A stretch of DNA of 51,407 nt from CAZJYI01 sp964550025 (GTDB lineage Bacteria; Verrucomicrobiota; Kiritimatiellia; UBA8416; CAYOBW01), in the NCBI GenBank assembly GCA_964550025.1, contig CAZJYI010000077.1, positions 1-51,407 on the forward strand, given 5' to 3'. The notes under the pieces are model-generated. The model was not told the origin of the DNA and ran no database searches. It saw only the letters and a program-made list of their open reading frames with translations. Positions 5,745-12,127 of this stretch are shown here, piece by piece (positions within the stretch are counted from its first letter, which is position 1; each line of letters begins with the position of its first letter). Position numbers and translations under genes: made by a program.

Positions 5745-6806
5745 ATGATGGAAGGTGGGACGGTGATCCGGGGTGTCACGGCATATGCTCTGCTGGTCGC
5801 CGCACCAACCGGCATCGGTCTATCTGCTTCGGCCGGAGATTCGCAAACGGGGCAGGCTCCGGAAAGGAATGCCTCCACCATGAAGATCGAGAGGGTCGAT
5901 CTGACGAAGATCCCATCACCGAGGATCCTGCCTGGCAATGAGAACCATCACTATCGTGATCCAACGGCCATTCTTCACGATGGGGTATTCAGGCTATTCT
6001 TCACGGTCAATCAACCGCGTGCGAACAAGACGTATATGGTCAGCTTCCTGGGCACGACCACGAGCCGGGACCTTGTGAACTGGACGCCTGTCGAGCTCCT
6101 GACGCCGGAGAATCCCGCATTGAACTACTCGAGCCCCGGCAACATTGTCCGGTATAATGAGGAGTGGATTATTTGCTTTCAGACCTACCCGATCCCCAGC
6201 CGTAGAGGTTTTGTTGGAGACGGCACCGCGCGTTTGTTCATCATGCGAAGCAAGGACCTGGAGAGCTGGAGCGAACCGGAGTTGCTCTTGGTCAAGGGGC
6301 CGGACATGCCTCGGGAGCGAATGGGGCGCATGATTGACCCGTACCTGGTTGCGGACAAGGACGAGCCGGGCAAGTGGTGGTGTTTCTATAAGCAGAACGG
6401 TGTAAGCATGTCGTACTCGCATGATCTGAAAACATGGACGTACGAGAGAGCTCAGAGGGCCGGAGAAAATGCCTGTGTCCTGGCGCGCGAGGACCGCTAT
6501 TACCTGGTCCACTCGCCCGGTCGCGACGGAATGGGGCTGATGTCGTCCAAGGATCTTCGCAACTGGGAACCGGTGGTTGAGAGGACCATCAAGCTAGGGT
6601 ACAAGGTCTGGCCCTGGGCGATGGCCCGATTGACCGCGGGGTTTGTACTGGCTCTCAAGGAAGATCCTCGCGTCGGCAAGTACCTGATGTTCTACCATGC
6701 AACCAAGTCTAATCACCCCCACGAACATATCGGCATCTGTTCCCTTGGGATTGCGTGGAGTGATGACCTGGTTCACTGGAGTTGGCCGAAGAGGCCAAGA
6801 GAATAG
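5745..6806 (+). CDS. Secreted GH43/GH32-like five-bladed propeller protein
   Basis: This 353-residue protein starts with a probable signal peptide (VIRGVTAYALLVAAPTGIGLSASA) and continues as a glycoside-hydrolase-like beta-propeller. Repeated blade motifs are visible: HHYRDPTAILHDGVFRLFF, LGTTTSRDLVNWTPVE, FIMRSKDLESWSEPE, MSYSHDLKTWTY and AWSDDLVHWSWP. The Asp in YRDPT and the Asp in MIDPYLV sit where catalytic acids lie in GH43-type enzymes. An exported glycosidase is likely; its substrate is unknown. AAAGGA lies seven bases before the ATG at 5745. It follows an attC-like site closely, so it may be the first gene of a larger cassette. Confidence 0.65.
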   Translation: MMEGGTVIRGVTAYALLVAAPTGIGLSASAGDSQTGQAPERNASTMKIERVDLTKIPSPRILPGNENHHYRDPTAILHDGVFRLFFTVNQPRANKTYMVSFLGTTTSRDLVNWTPVELLTPENPALNYSSPGNIVRYNEEWIICFQTYPIPSRRGFVGDGTARLFIMRSKDLESWSEPELLLVKGPDMPRERMGRMIDPYLVADKDEPGKWWCFYKQNGVSMSYSHDLKTWTYERAQRAGENACVLAREDRYYLVHSPGRDGMGLMSSKDLRNWEPVVERTIKLGYKVWPWAMARLTAGFVLALKEDPRVGKYLMFYHATKSNHPHEHIGICSLGIAWSDDLVHWSWPKRPRE

Positions 6807-6825
6807 GAATTCGCGAACAAGATGA

Positions 6826-7386
6826 ATGCAGAATATTTGCACTAATACAGCGATTGACCTTTCCCGATGGGATGGGATAAGGGACACCGTCTTCCGGAAA
6901 TCGTTTGAGCCTCCGAACAAACACATCTCTTGTATCTGGCTGGTTGTGAATGGCAATGCACCACTTGAAACCAATCAACTTGTATTTTCCTTCCCGGTTA
7001 AGGAACTCTGCTTTCCACTCTACGATTTTGATGAGCGTAATGCACGCCTGAAATTCAGCACGCCGTCATCGCCCGGCACAACGATCACCAAGGAGTCAGG
7101 CACAAATACGGTCGGCGGTACGTGGCCCTTGAATGGAGGTCCCCTGGGCTACCAGGGAAACCGCTTTGAACAGAACGAGCACCTGCCGAAGAACATCGTG
7201 GTCATGACCGTGGCTAATCCTAAAGGATTTACGGTTCTGGAGGTGACGACATCCGCACCTGCGGCCGTCGGAATGGGAGACCTGAAGATCATATCAGACG
7301 ACACGCCAGATCCATCTGAAATGCCGGTCTTTGAAGCCGACTTGCCAAAGCTGATTGAGCAATTGGGGGCAAAAAGATATGACTGA
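6826..7386 (+). CDS. Hypothetical protein, strand-rich
   Basis: The 186-residue product has no motif I can assign. Its composition suggests beta-structure: alternating hydrophobic stretches such as SCIWLVVNGN, QLVFSFPVKELCFPLYDFDE and NIVVMTVANPKGFTVLEVTTSAP. There is no signal peptide or membrane segment. It begins 20 bases after the GH43-like gene and its stop overlaps the next gene by eight bases, so the three genes may be co-transcribed. Base composition is less GC-rich than the surroundings at its 5' end. Confidence 0.55.
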   Translation: MQNICTNTAIDLSRWDGIRDTVFRKSFEPPNKHISCIWLVVNGNAPLETNQLVFSFPVKELCFPLYDFDERNARLKFSTPSSPGTTITKESGTNTVGGTWPLNGGPLGYQGNRFEQNEHLPKNIVVMTVANPKGFTVLEVTTSAPAAVGMGDLKIISDDTPDPSEMPVFEADLPKLIEQLGAKRYD

Positions 7387-7726
7387 ACTCGCAACACTCA
7401 GAGAGCGTTGCAAGCAGGGACTTGCGGGATTCGTACTGGCAAGCGGCGCGGTGACGATGCTGGCCCTCGTTCTCTTTCACATTCTTGGCACACGCTTCCA
7501 CTCACCCGGCGAAACCGCACGGCCAGAGAACCAACATCTCATCGTCTTCCTGGCGATGTTCGCCACTGTCATCGTGCCGAACGTGATCGTCACTGTCCTC
7601 GCTGTCCGATGGTTCAAGAAGACGGCTGTGTGCATCACCTGCAAAACGTATCTCGGGCTTCCCCTGATCAAAGACGAGGGCACATGCCCAGAGTGCGGAT
7701 TCACATGGAAGAAACCAGAAGCATGA
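7379..7726 (+). CDS. Small membrane protein with C-terminal zinc ribbon
   Basis: This 115-residue protein has two predicted transmembrane helices (about residues 15-37, GFVLASGAVTMLALVLFHIL, and 55-80, LIVFLAMFATVIVPNVIVTVL). A short C-terminal domain carries two CxxC pairs (CITCKTYL and CPECGFTW) spaced like a zinc ribbon. The ATG at 7379 was chosen because it overlaps the preceding stop and directly precedes the soluble start TELATLRERCKQ. Function is unknown. Confidence 0.6.
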   Translation: MTELATLRERCKQGLAGFVLASGAVTMLALVLFHILGTRFHSPGETARPENQHLIVFLAMFATVIVPNVIVTVLAVRWFKKTAVCITCKTYLGLPLIKDEGTCPECGFTWKKPEA

Positions 7727-7728
7727 GG

Positions 7729-7788
7729 TCCCAACATCCGCCTGCACAGTACGCGCGGGGATGCGCACCCGCGAGAGAAGCGTTGGGG
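7729..7788 (+). other. Possible degenerate attC-like site
   Basis: TCCCAAC at the left and GTTGGGG at the right are good complementary cores, and an inner CGCGGG/CCCGCG stem is present. The intervening arms pair poorly. It sits between a stop and the next start as expected for a cassette boundary. Confidence 0.4.
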
Positions 7789-7794
7789 AACGAG

Positions 7795-8220
7795 ATGACG
7801 GAACAGGAGCTAATCGAAGCCTTCGCCCGGTGGGTGGAGCAGGATTCGAACGTCGCAGGAGTCTTCCTGGTCGGATCGTATGCCCGTGGCGACGCTTCTC
7901 CCGAATCTGATGTCGATCTCGTCATCCTGACATCCCGTCCAGGTTCGTACGTCAGCGACACCTCGTGGGTGGGCAACTTCGGTTCTCCCTCGTCCGTTGT
8001 TCTTGAGGACTGGGGGGCGGTGCAGTCCGTGCGCGTGCACTACTCAAGCGGACCTGAGGTCGAATACGGAATTACAACACCCGACTGGGCAACCACTCCC
8101 ATTCCGCAGAGCACCCAGAACGTCTTGGCCGATGGAATGAAGCTCCTCTTCGACCGAACCGGAGAACTGGAGAAGGCAACCAGGGAGGTTCCCAACATTG
8201 CTCGGATACGCTGGTATTAA
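7795..8220 (+). CDS. Small nucleotidyltransferase-domain protein
   Basis: The 141-residue protein contains the polymerase-beta-type nucleotidyltransferase motif: LVGSYARGDASPESDVDLVIL at about residues 24-45, with the GS and paired aspartates needed for metal and nucleotide binding, and a later acidic strand EVEYGITTP. The length fits single-domain enzymes of the aminoglycoside-nucleotidyltransferase or MNT type, but there is no adjacent HEPN partner, so an antitoxin role is not supported. The start follows the GTTGGGG core by seven bases. The substrate is unknown. Confidence 0.7.
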   Translation: MTEQELIEAFARWVEQDSNVAGVFLVGSYARGDASPESDVDLVILTSRPGSYVSDTSWVGNFGSPSSVVLEDWGAVQSVRVHYSSGPEVEYGITTPDWATTPIPQSTQNVLADGMKLLFDRTGELEKATREVPNIARIRWY

Positions 8221-8280
8221 CCGACCTGCTTGAGCCGGTCTCACCCGGAGACAGCGGATGTTGACTGAGTGACGGAGACG

Positions 8281-8345
8281 TGCGAATCCCTGAAGGACAT
8301 CGGCGTCCGCCGCGCTCCCGCCGGATCTTCAGGCAGGTGTTCTGC
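8281..8345 (+). other. attC-like site closing the left cassette block
   Basis: CCTGAAGGACATCGGC on the left opposes the complement of CCTGAAGATCCGGC, with unpaired bases in the left arm. The right core is GTTCTGC. The left core TGCGAAT has mutated from AAC. No further site of this kind is seen to the right until about 44818. Confidence 0.5.
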
Positions 8346-8408
8346 TCAAGATCATCAAAAGAGTTGTCATAGGCCTGACGTTCGTGCCGCATCGCGCACA
8401 CACTCACC

Positions 8409-9392
8409 TCAGCCCAGCACTTCTTCCAATTGCCTGAAATAGGACAGCCAGAACTTCATGACCACGCAGATGCCGACCCAGAGCATGATTCCGATGTAGA
8501 GGAGAGTCGGCAGGACGATCGCGAGGCGGTTGATCGTCGTCTGTGCGTTCAGTTCGGCCCCTTTGCGGATGGAGATCAGCGTCTCTTCGAGGCGCCCGCT
8601 CTGGACGCCCGTGATCAGCCGGCCCGTCGTCATTGGATCGAACGCACGGACTTTTTGCAGGGCTTCCCCCAGGTCGACGCCCTGCGACACCATCGGCACC
8701 GCCGCCCTGAGCCGGTTGGCCACGACGATGTTGCCGCTCGCGTCGGCGGAGAGCGTCAACGCCCGTGGGTGCGAAATCCCCGCGACGTACATGGCTTCGA
8801 ACGCCTGGCAGAAACGCACCAGGCAGAGCTGTCTGACCAGGCCACGGGATATTGGCGCGAAGTAGGCCACCCGGTCGACCGCGTGGGAGAACCATGGCAC
8901 GCGCTCCCTGTCCTTCAGGACCACGTAGATGCCGAGGACGACCGCGTACAGCCATATGAGCGCCGTCAGTCCGAACCGTATCCCCGCCTCCGGCCCGCCG
9001 TCGGGGCTGACGACGGCGAGGATGGTCCCGGCGGCAATCCCGACGTGGAGAAGAATGGCCGGATAGACCATTCGGGTCACGATGCCCTTTTTGACCCGGT
9101 GCTGGTCCTCCCTGCGCTCGGCCAGCTCGATCATCATGCGGTCCAGGCGTCCGCTTGACTCACCGGCGTGAATGAGGGCCAGTTCGATTGGCTGAAACAG
9201 GGAGCCCTGTTCGGCCATGGCCTGGTGCAGCGTTCCGCCCGCTTCGATGCGCTTCCGCAACAGCCCCGCGATTCTGCGCATTCTCCCCGGAAATGACGTC
9301 TCGAGGGTGTGCAGGCCACGCAACGCCGGCAGCCCCGCCTCGAGCATGCTGCCGAACTGGCGGAAGAAATACGCAATCTGTGTTGAGCTCAT
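8409..9392 (-). CDS. Type II secretion system F-family protein
   Basis: This 327-residue inner-membrane protein has two copies of the T2SSF domain. The first is at about residues 5-125 (AYFFRQFGSMLEAGLPALRGLHTLE), the second at about 185-310 (RFCQAFEAMYVAGISHPRALTLS). Each ends in hydrophobic segments (about 105-125, 140-160 and 290-315). F-family proteins are the polytopic platform of type II secretion and type IV pilus machines. It is shorter than typical GspF/PilC (about 400 residues) because it lacks the N-terminal cytoplasmic region. No other secretion gene lies beside it, so it acts with proteins encoded elsewhere or is an orphan. Confidence 0.8.
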   Translation of the reverse strand: MSSTQIAYFFRQFGSMLEAGLPALRGLHTLETSFPGRMRRIAGLLRKRIEAGGTLHQAMAEQGSLFQPIELALIHAGESSGRLDRMMIELAERREDQHRVKKGIVTRMVYPAILLHVGIAAGTILAVVSPDGGPEAGIRFGLTALIWLYAVVLGIYVVLKDRERVPWFSHAVDRVAYFAPISRGLVRQLCLVRFCQAFEAMYVAGISHPRALTLSADASGNIVVANRLRAAVPMVSQGVDLGEALQKVRAFDPMTTGRLITGVQSGRLEETLISIRKGAELNAQTTINRLAIVLPTLLYIGIMLWVGICVVMKFWLSYFRQLEEVLG

Positions 9393-9484
9393 CGCGCTTC
9401 ACCTGCGTTCAGACCACTGGTATCTCCGAAACGGCCCCTATCCCTGCGTCATTCGCCGGTGGCGCCCGTTGGCGGGCACTCCTG

Positions 9485-10525
9485 CTATCGCCCCAGCACC
9501 GTGAACATGATGTGCCACCCGCGTCCGCAGGCGACGCCTGGTTCGGCGTCGGTTTCGTCGGCCGGGCCGAACTCGCCGGCGTTGTAGCAGCCGAACAGCG
9601 GAATGTCCTTCCCGATGGATTCCTGGATCGCCTTCAATTCGTCTTCCAGGTTGTCGAGCTTGCCCATGCGGCCGCCGCAGTCGAAGGCCAGTGCGGCAAC
9701 AGGCTTCGCGTCCAGGGCTTTCAGCGCGGCTGCCGAGCCGTCTTTGGCCGTCGTCAGAACCGCGTCGTTGGTCTTGGCCTTGCGCCCCGTCTGCGCCACC
9801 TTGAGATCGCCGCTGAGGAGGATGCCGAGGATGCTGTCCGGGTACATCTTGCCGCGGTAGGTGACAAAGGTCTGGCCCGCGTTCTTGTTGACCGATCCGC
9901 CCGTGATGGGCAGCGTCTTGCCGACGACCGACTGAACCCCGTCCATGACGAACTGGTTCTTGGGAGAGTGCGCGTCGGCGATCAGGATCAGCAGCGCGTC
10001 ATTCGCCGTCGCGGACAGCTTGATGGTCAGTCGCGCCCCGGCTTGAGCGAGGGCCGCCGACAACGCGTCCTCCTGTGTTTCCATGTCGAGGCCGGCGGCG
10101 CCCGTCTCCGTTTCGATGGCGGCCTTCACGCCGATACCGTCGCCGCCGATTCCCAGCAGGGCCACGGCGTCGCTTCCCAAGGCCCCGGACTGCGTAAAGG
10201 ACCCGTACGAAGCTCCGCCGCAGATGATCCCGGCCGGGAAGACCGAGGCCACTCCCTCGATCGCCTTCTTCTTGAGGGCCGCTTCATCGAAACAGTCGAC
10301 CATCAGGACCAGGTGCGGTTCCACTCCGCCCATGGCCGTCTTCAGCAGGGACGCAGCCGTCTTTCCCGCCGCTAGCGGGTCTTCGTCCTGGGCCGCGGCT
10401 GTCCGCATCACGACCGCCCCGTCTTTGACGATGGGCGGGGACTGCAGGACCTTCGAGCTCGTTGCGCAACCAGACAACAAAGTGGCGCAGAAAATGGTCA
10501 TCCCGAACTTGGTCAGTGATTTCAT
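9485..10525 (-). CDS. FIST-domain lipoprotein
   Basis: The 346-residue protein has a lipoprotein signal (TIFCATLLSGCAT, cysteine near residue 20) followed by FIST N and FIST C domains. The C-terminal part shows the family landmarks ALAFDCGGRMGKLDNLEDEL and IGKDIPLFGCYNAGEFGP. FIST domains are ligand-sensing modules, usually cytoplasmic and fused to signalling domains, so a lipid-anchored free-standing version is slightly unusual. It could bind small molecules at the cell envelope. A purine-rich AGGGAG lies upstream of the ATG. It lies 92 bases from the GspF gene on the same strand. Confidence 0.75.
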   Translation of the reverse strand: MKSLTKFGMTIFCATLLSGCATSSKVLQSPPIVKDGAVVMRTAAAQDEDPLAAGKTAASLLKTAMGGVEPHLVLMVDCFDEAALKKKAIEGVASVFPAGIICGGASYGSFTQSGALGSDAVALLGIGGDGIGVKAAIETETGAAGLDMETQEDALSAALAQAGARLTIKLSATANDALLILIADAHSPKNQFVMDGVQSVVGKTLPITGGSVNKNAGQTFVTYRGKMYPDSILGILLSGDLKVAQTGRKAKTNDAVLTTAKDGSAAALKALDAKPVAALAFDCGGRMGKLDNLEDELKAIQESIGKDIPLFGCYNAGEFGPADETDAEPGVACGRGWHIMFTVLGR

Positions 10526-10644
10526 CTGGTTCTCCCTGGTGTAGTCTCCGTACTGTCAAAGGTGACAGCACGTCTTCTTGTCTAACTCTCTTTCTTGTAG
10601 GGGGTTAGCTGTCTCTGTGCTTTCTCCCCCGTTTTCCTGCCTTT

Positions 10645-10693
10645 TCGGTTGACGATAGCGGGCGATCCGCCGCGGCGGAGTGGACGATTGGGA
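10645..10693. repeat. 49-bp dispersed repeat, copy 1
   Basis: This segment matches 24422-24470 with a single C/T difference. Both begin TCGGTTGACGATAGCGGGCG and contain the 14-base palindrome TCCGCCGCGGCGGA. The copy lies between the FIST and CBM9-like genes. Confidence 0.85.
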
Positions 10694-10741
10694 TGCTCTC
10701 TACTCGTATCCCGTTCTCGTTGACCGCCTCCCGTCTTCATG

Positions 10742-11794
10742 TCAATGTATCGACGAACAGAATCCGAACTCCACCTTGTTGTCGAACGGTACGTAGTTGC
10801 CCCACCGGGCATGTTCCCATGCACACCAGGCCAAGGGGGGGCGCCGCGAGTCGTCAAGATTCATCAGTACGCCCAGATCGCGAATCCCCGTCCCGTCGGG
10901 GTCGTGCACGAGCAGCGAGAAGCAAAACTCCCGCCCGGCCGTCGGGCGAAGCTCCGGCATCGCTTTGAAAGGTATGGCGGCTTCGTAGACGGTGGTTCCG
11001 CCTGATCGCCTCACGGCGACTTCGGCGTCGGCAAACCCGAGGTCTTCGAGCTTCCCTGCACTTCGCGCCGTGCCCAGTTCCATGCCCGGTTTCAGCAGGG
11101 CGAAACACCTGTCTTTGCCCCATAGCTTGCCGGAATCCGTCAGAAGGAACTCGTGCCGCGCGGATCTGTCCGCGTCCTTCCCGCCTGTCGCCGCCCCCGC
11201 CGGAGACACGGCAAACTGGATGGCGTCGATGCCATCGTTCTCCTTACTCTTGCCGAGACCGATCAGACGTTTCTCCTCGACTTGTGCAAGGAGGCAGAAC
11301 TGCTTCCTGTTCCAATACAGACTAACGAACGTGCGCTTGCCCGCCGTGCACCACCGGATGGGCACGGCGTCCTTCCATTCGGACGTCTTCCCGTCTATCT
11401 TTGGTTTGAAGTACGGCGCGCTGGCCCAGACGACGTTCTGAGTTACCGCCTGGGTGGCGCCGGGACCCTCGATCGTGACGGCGACGGGGTATCCATTGGT
11501 GGCGAATGTCTCTACGGCTTTTTCGACGGTGAAGGGAAGCTGCCTGGTCTCGCCGGCCGCCAGGCGGAGCTCGTGGTTTCCCGGTGTCACCTGCCATCCC
11601 GCCGGGAAACGGGCTGCCAGCGTGCCGGCAAACGGCGTCGTCCGGGTGTTTTTCACCGTGATCGAGGTGGTCGGTCCGGTGGAAGGATTGACGACGAAGT
11701 TGTGCACGCGAACCGACGGCGAGGCGCCTTCCGCGCATAAACGGAGCGCGGCGAGAACGAGCGTGATTGAGACTGTGCAGTGCTTGCCGTCCAT
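10742..11794 (-). CDS. Secreted CBM9-like carbohydrate-binding protein
   Basis: The 350-residue protein begins with a signal peptide (CTVSITLVLAALRLCAEG) and an immunoglobulin-like or NEW3-like beta domain (NFVVNPSTGPTTSITVKNTRTTPF). A family-9-type carbohydrate-binding domain occupies about residues 135-345, recognised by IDGKTSEWKDAVPI, VSLYWNRKQFCLLAQV, DGIDAIQFAVS and VYEAAIPFKAMPELRP. CBM9-like domains bind sugars or serve as sensor modules outside the cell. No catalytic domain is attached. The start is taken at MDGKHC, directly before the signal peptide; upstream in-frame codons run through repetitive sequence. Confidence 0.65.
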   Translation of the reverse strand: MDGKHCTVSITLVLAALRLCAEGASPSVRVHNFVVNPSTGPTTSITVKNTRTTPFAGTLAARFPAGWQVTPGNHELRLAAGETRQLPFTVEKAVETFATNGYPVAVTIEGPGATQAVTQNVVWASAPYFKPKIDGKTSEWKDAVPIRWCTAGKRTFVSLYWNRKQFCLLAQVEEKRLIGLGKSKENDGIDAIQFAVSPAGAATGGKDADRSARHEFLLTDSGKLWGKDRCFALLKPGMELGTARSAGKLEDLGFADAEVAVRRSGGTTVYEAAIPFKAMPELRPTAGREFCFSLLVHDPDGTGIRDLGVLMNLDDSRRPPLAWCAWEHARWGNYVPFDNKVEFGFCSSIH

Positions 11795-11999
11795 GGTAGT
11801 GTGCCGATGTTGAAAGGCACTGTAGCGCGATACGTCGCTTTGGGCAACACCGGGTGTTGGAGAATATAAATGAATAAGGGCAATTCCACTGCCAACCCGC
11901 GATCTCGTCTCTTTCCGGGGCGATATCGCATGCCATCCGCGGCTTTCCCGATCCGCTGGGGTTCCCATCCGTGGGGCTTTCCATCCGTGGGCTTCCTGT

Positions 12000-12092
12000 T
12001 CCCCAATCGTAATCCCACTCCTCCCTCTCCCCGATCGCCCCAAACCGCTCCCCGACGATCGGGGTGCAAGAGAGTGCGATTACGATCGGTGA
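12000..12092. repeat. Palindromic dispersed element, copy 1
   Basis: About 90 bp with terminal inverted repeats: CCCAATCGTAATCCCACTC at one end and the complement of CCGATCGTAATCGCACTC at the other. A homologous copy in the opposite orientation lies at about 40816-40911. Flanking DNA (about 11935-12140) repeats CCATCCGTGGG several times. Confidence 0.7.
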
Positions 12093-12127
12093 AGGTCGCC
12101 ACTCCCATCCTTGGACCTTTCCCATCC

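Noticed and set aside
7795..8220. MntA-type antitoxin of a HEPN/MNT pair
   Set aside because: No HEPN gene lies next to it; the neighbour is a zinc-ribbon membrane protein, and an attC-like site follows.
11870..12127. N-terminal extension of the first HZS-like protein
   Set aside because: The sequence is a dispersed palindromic element and CCATCCGTGGG repeats, and it would place more than 80 residues before the signal peptide.
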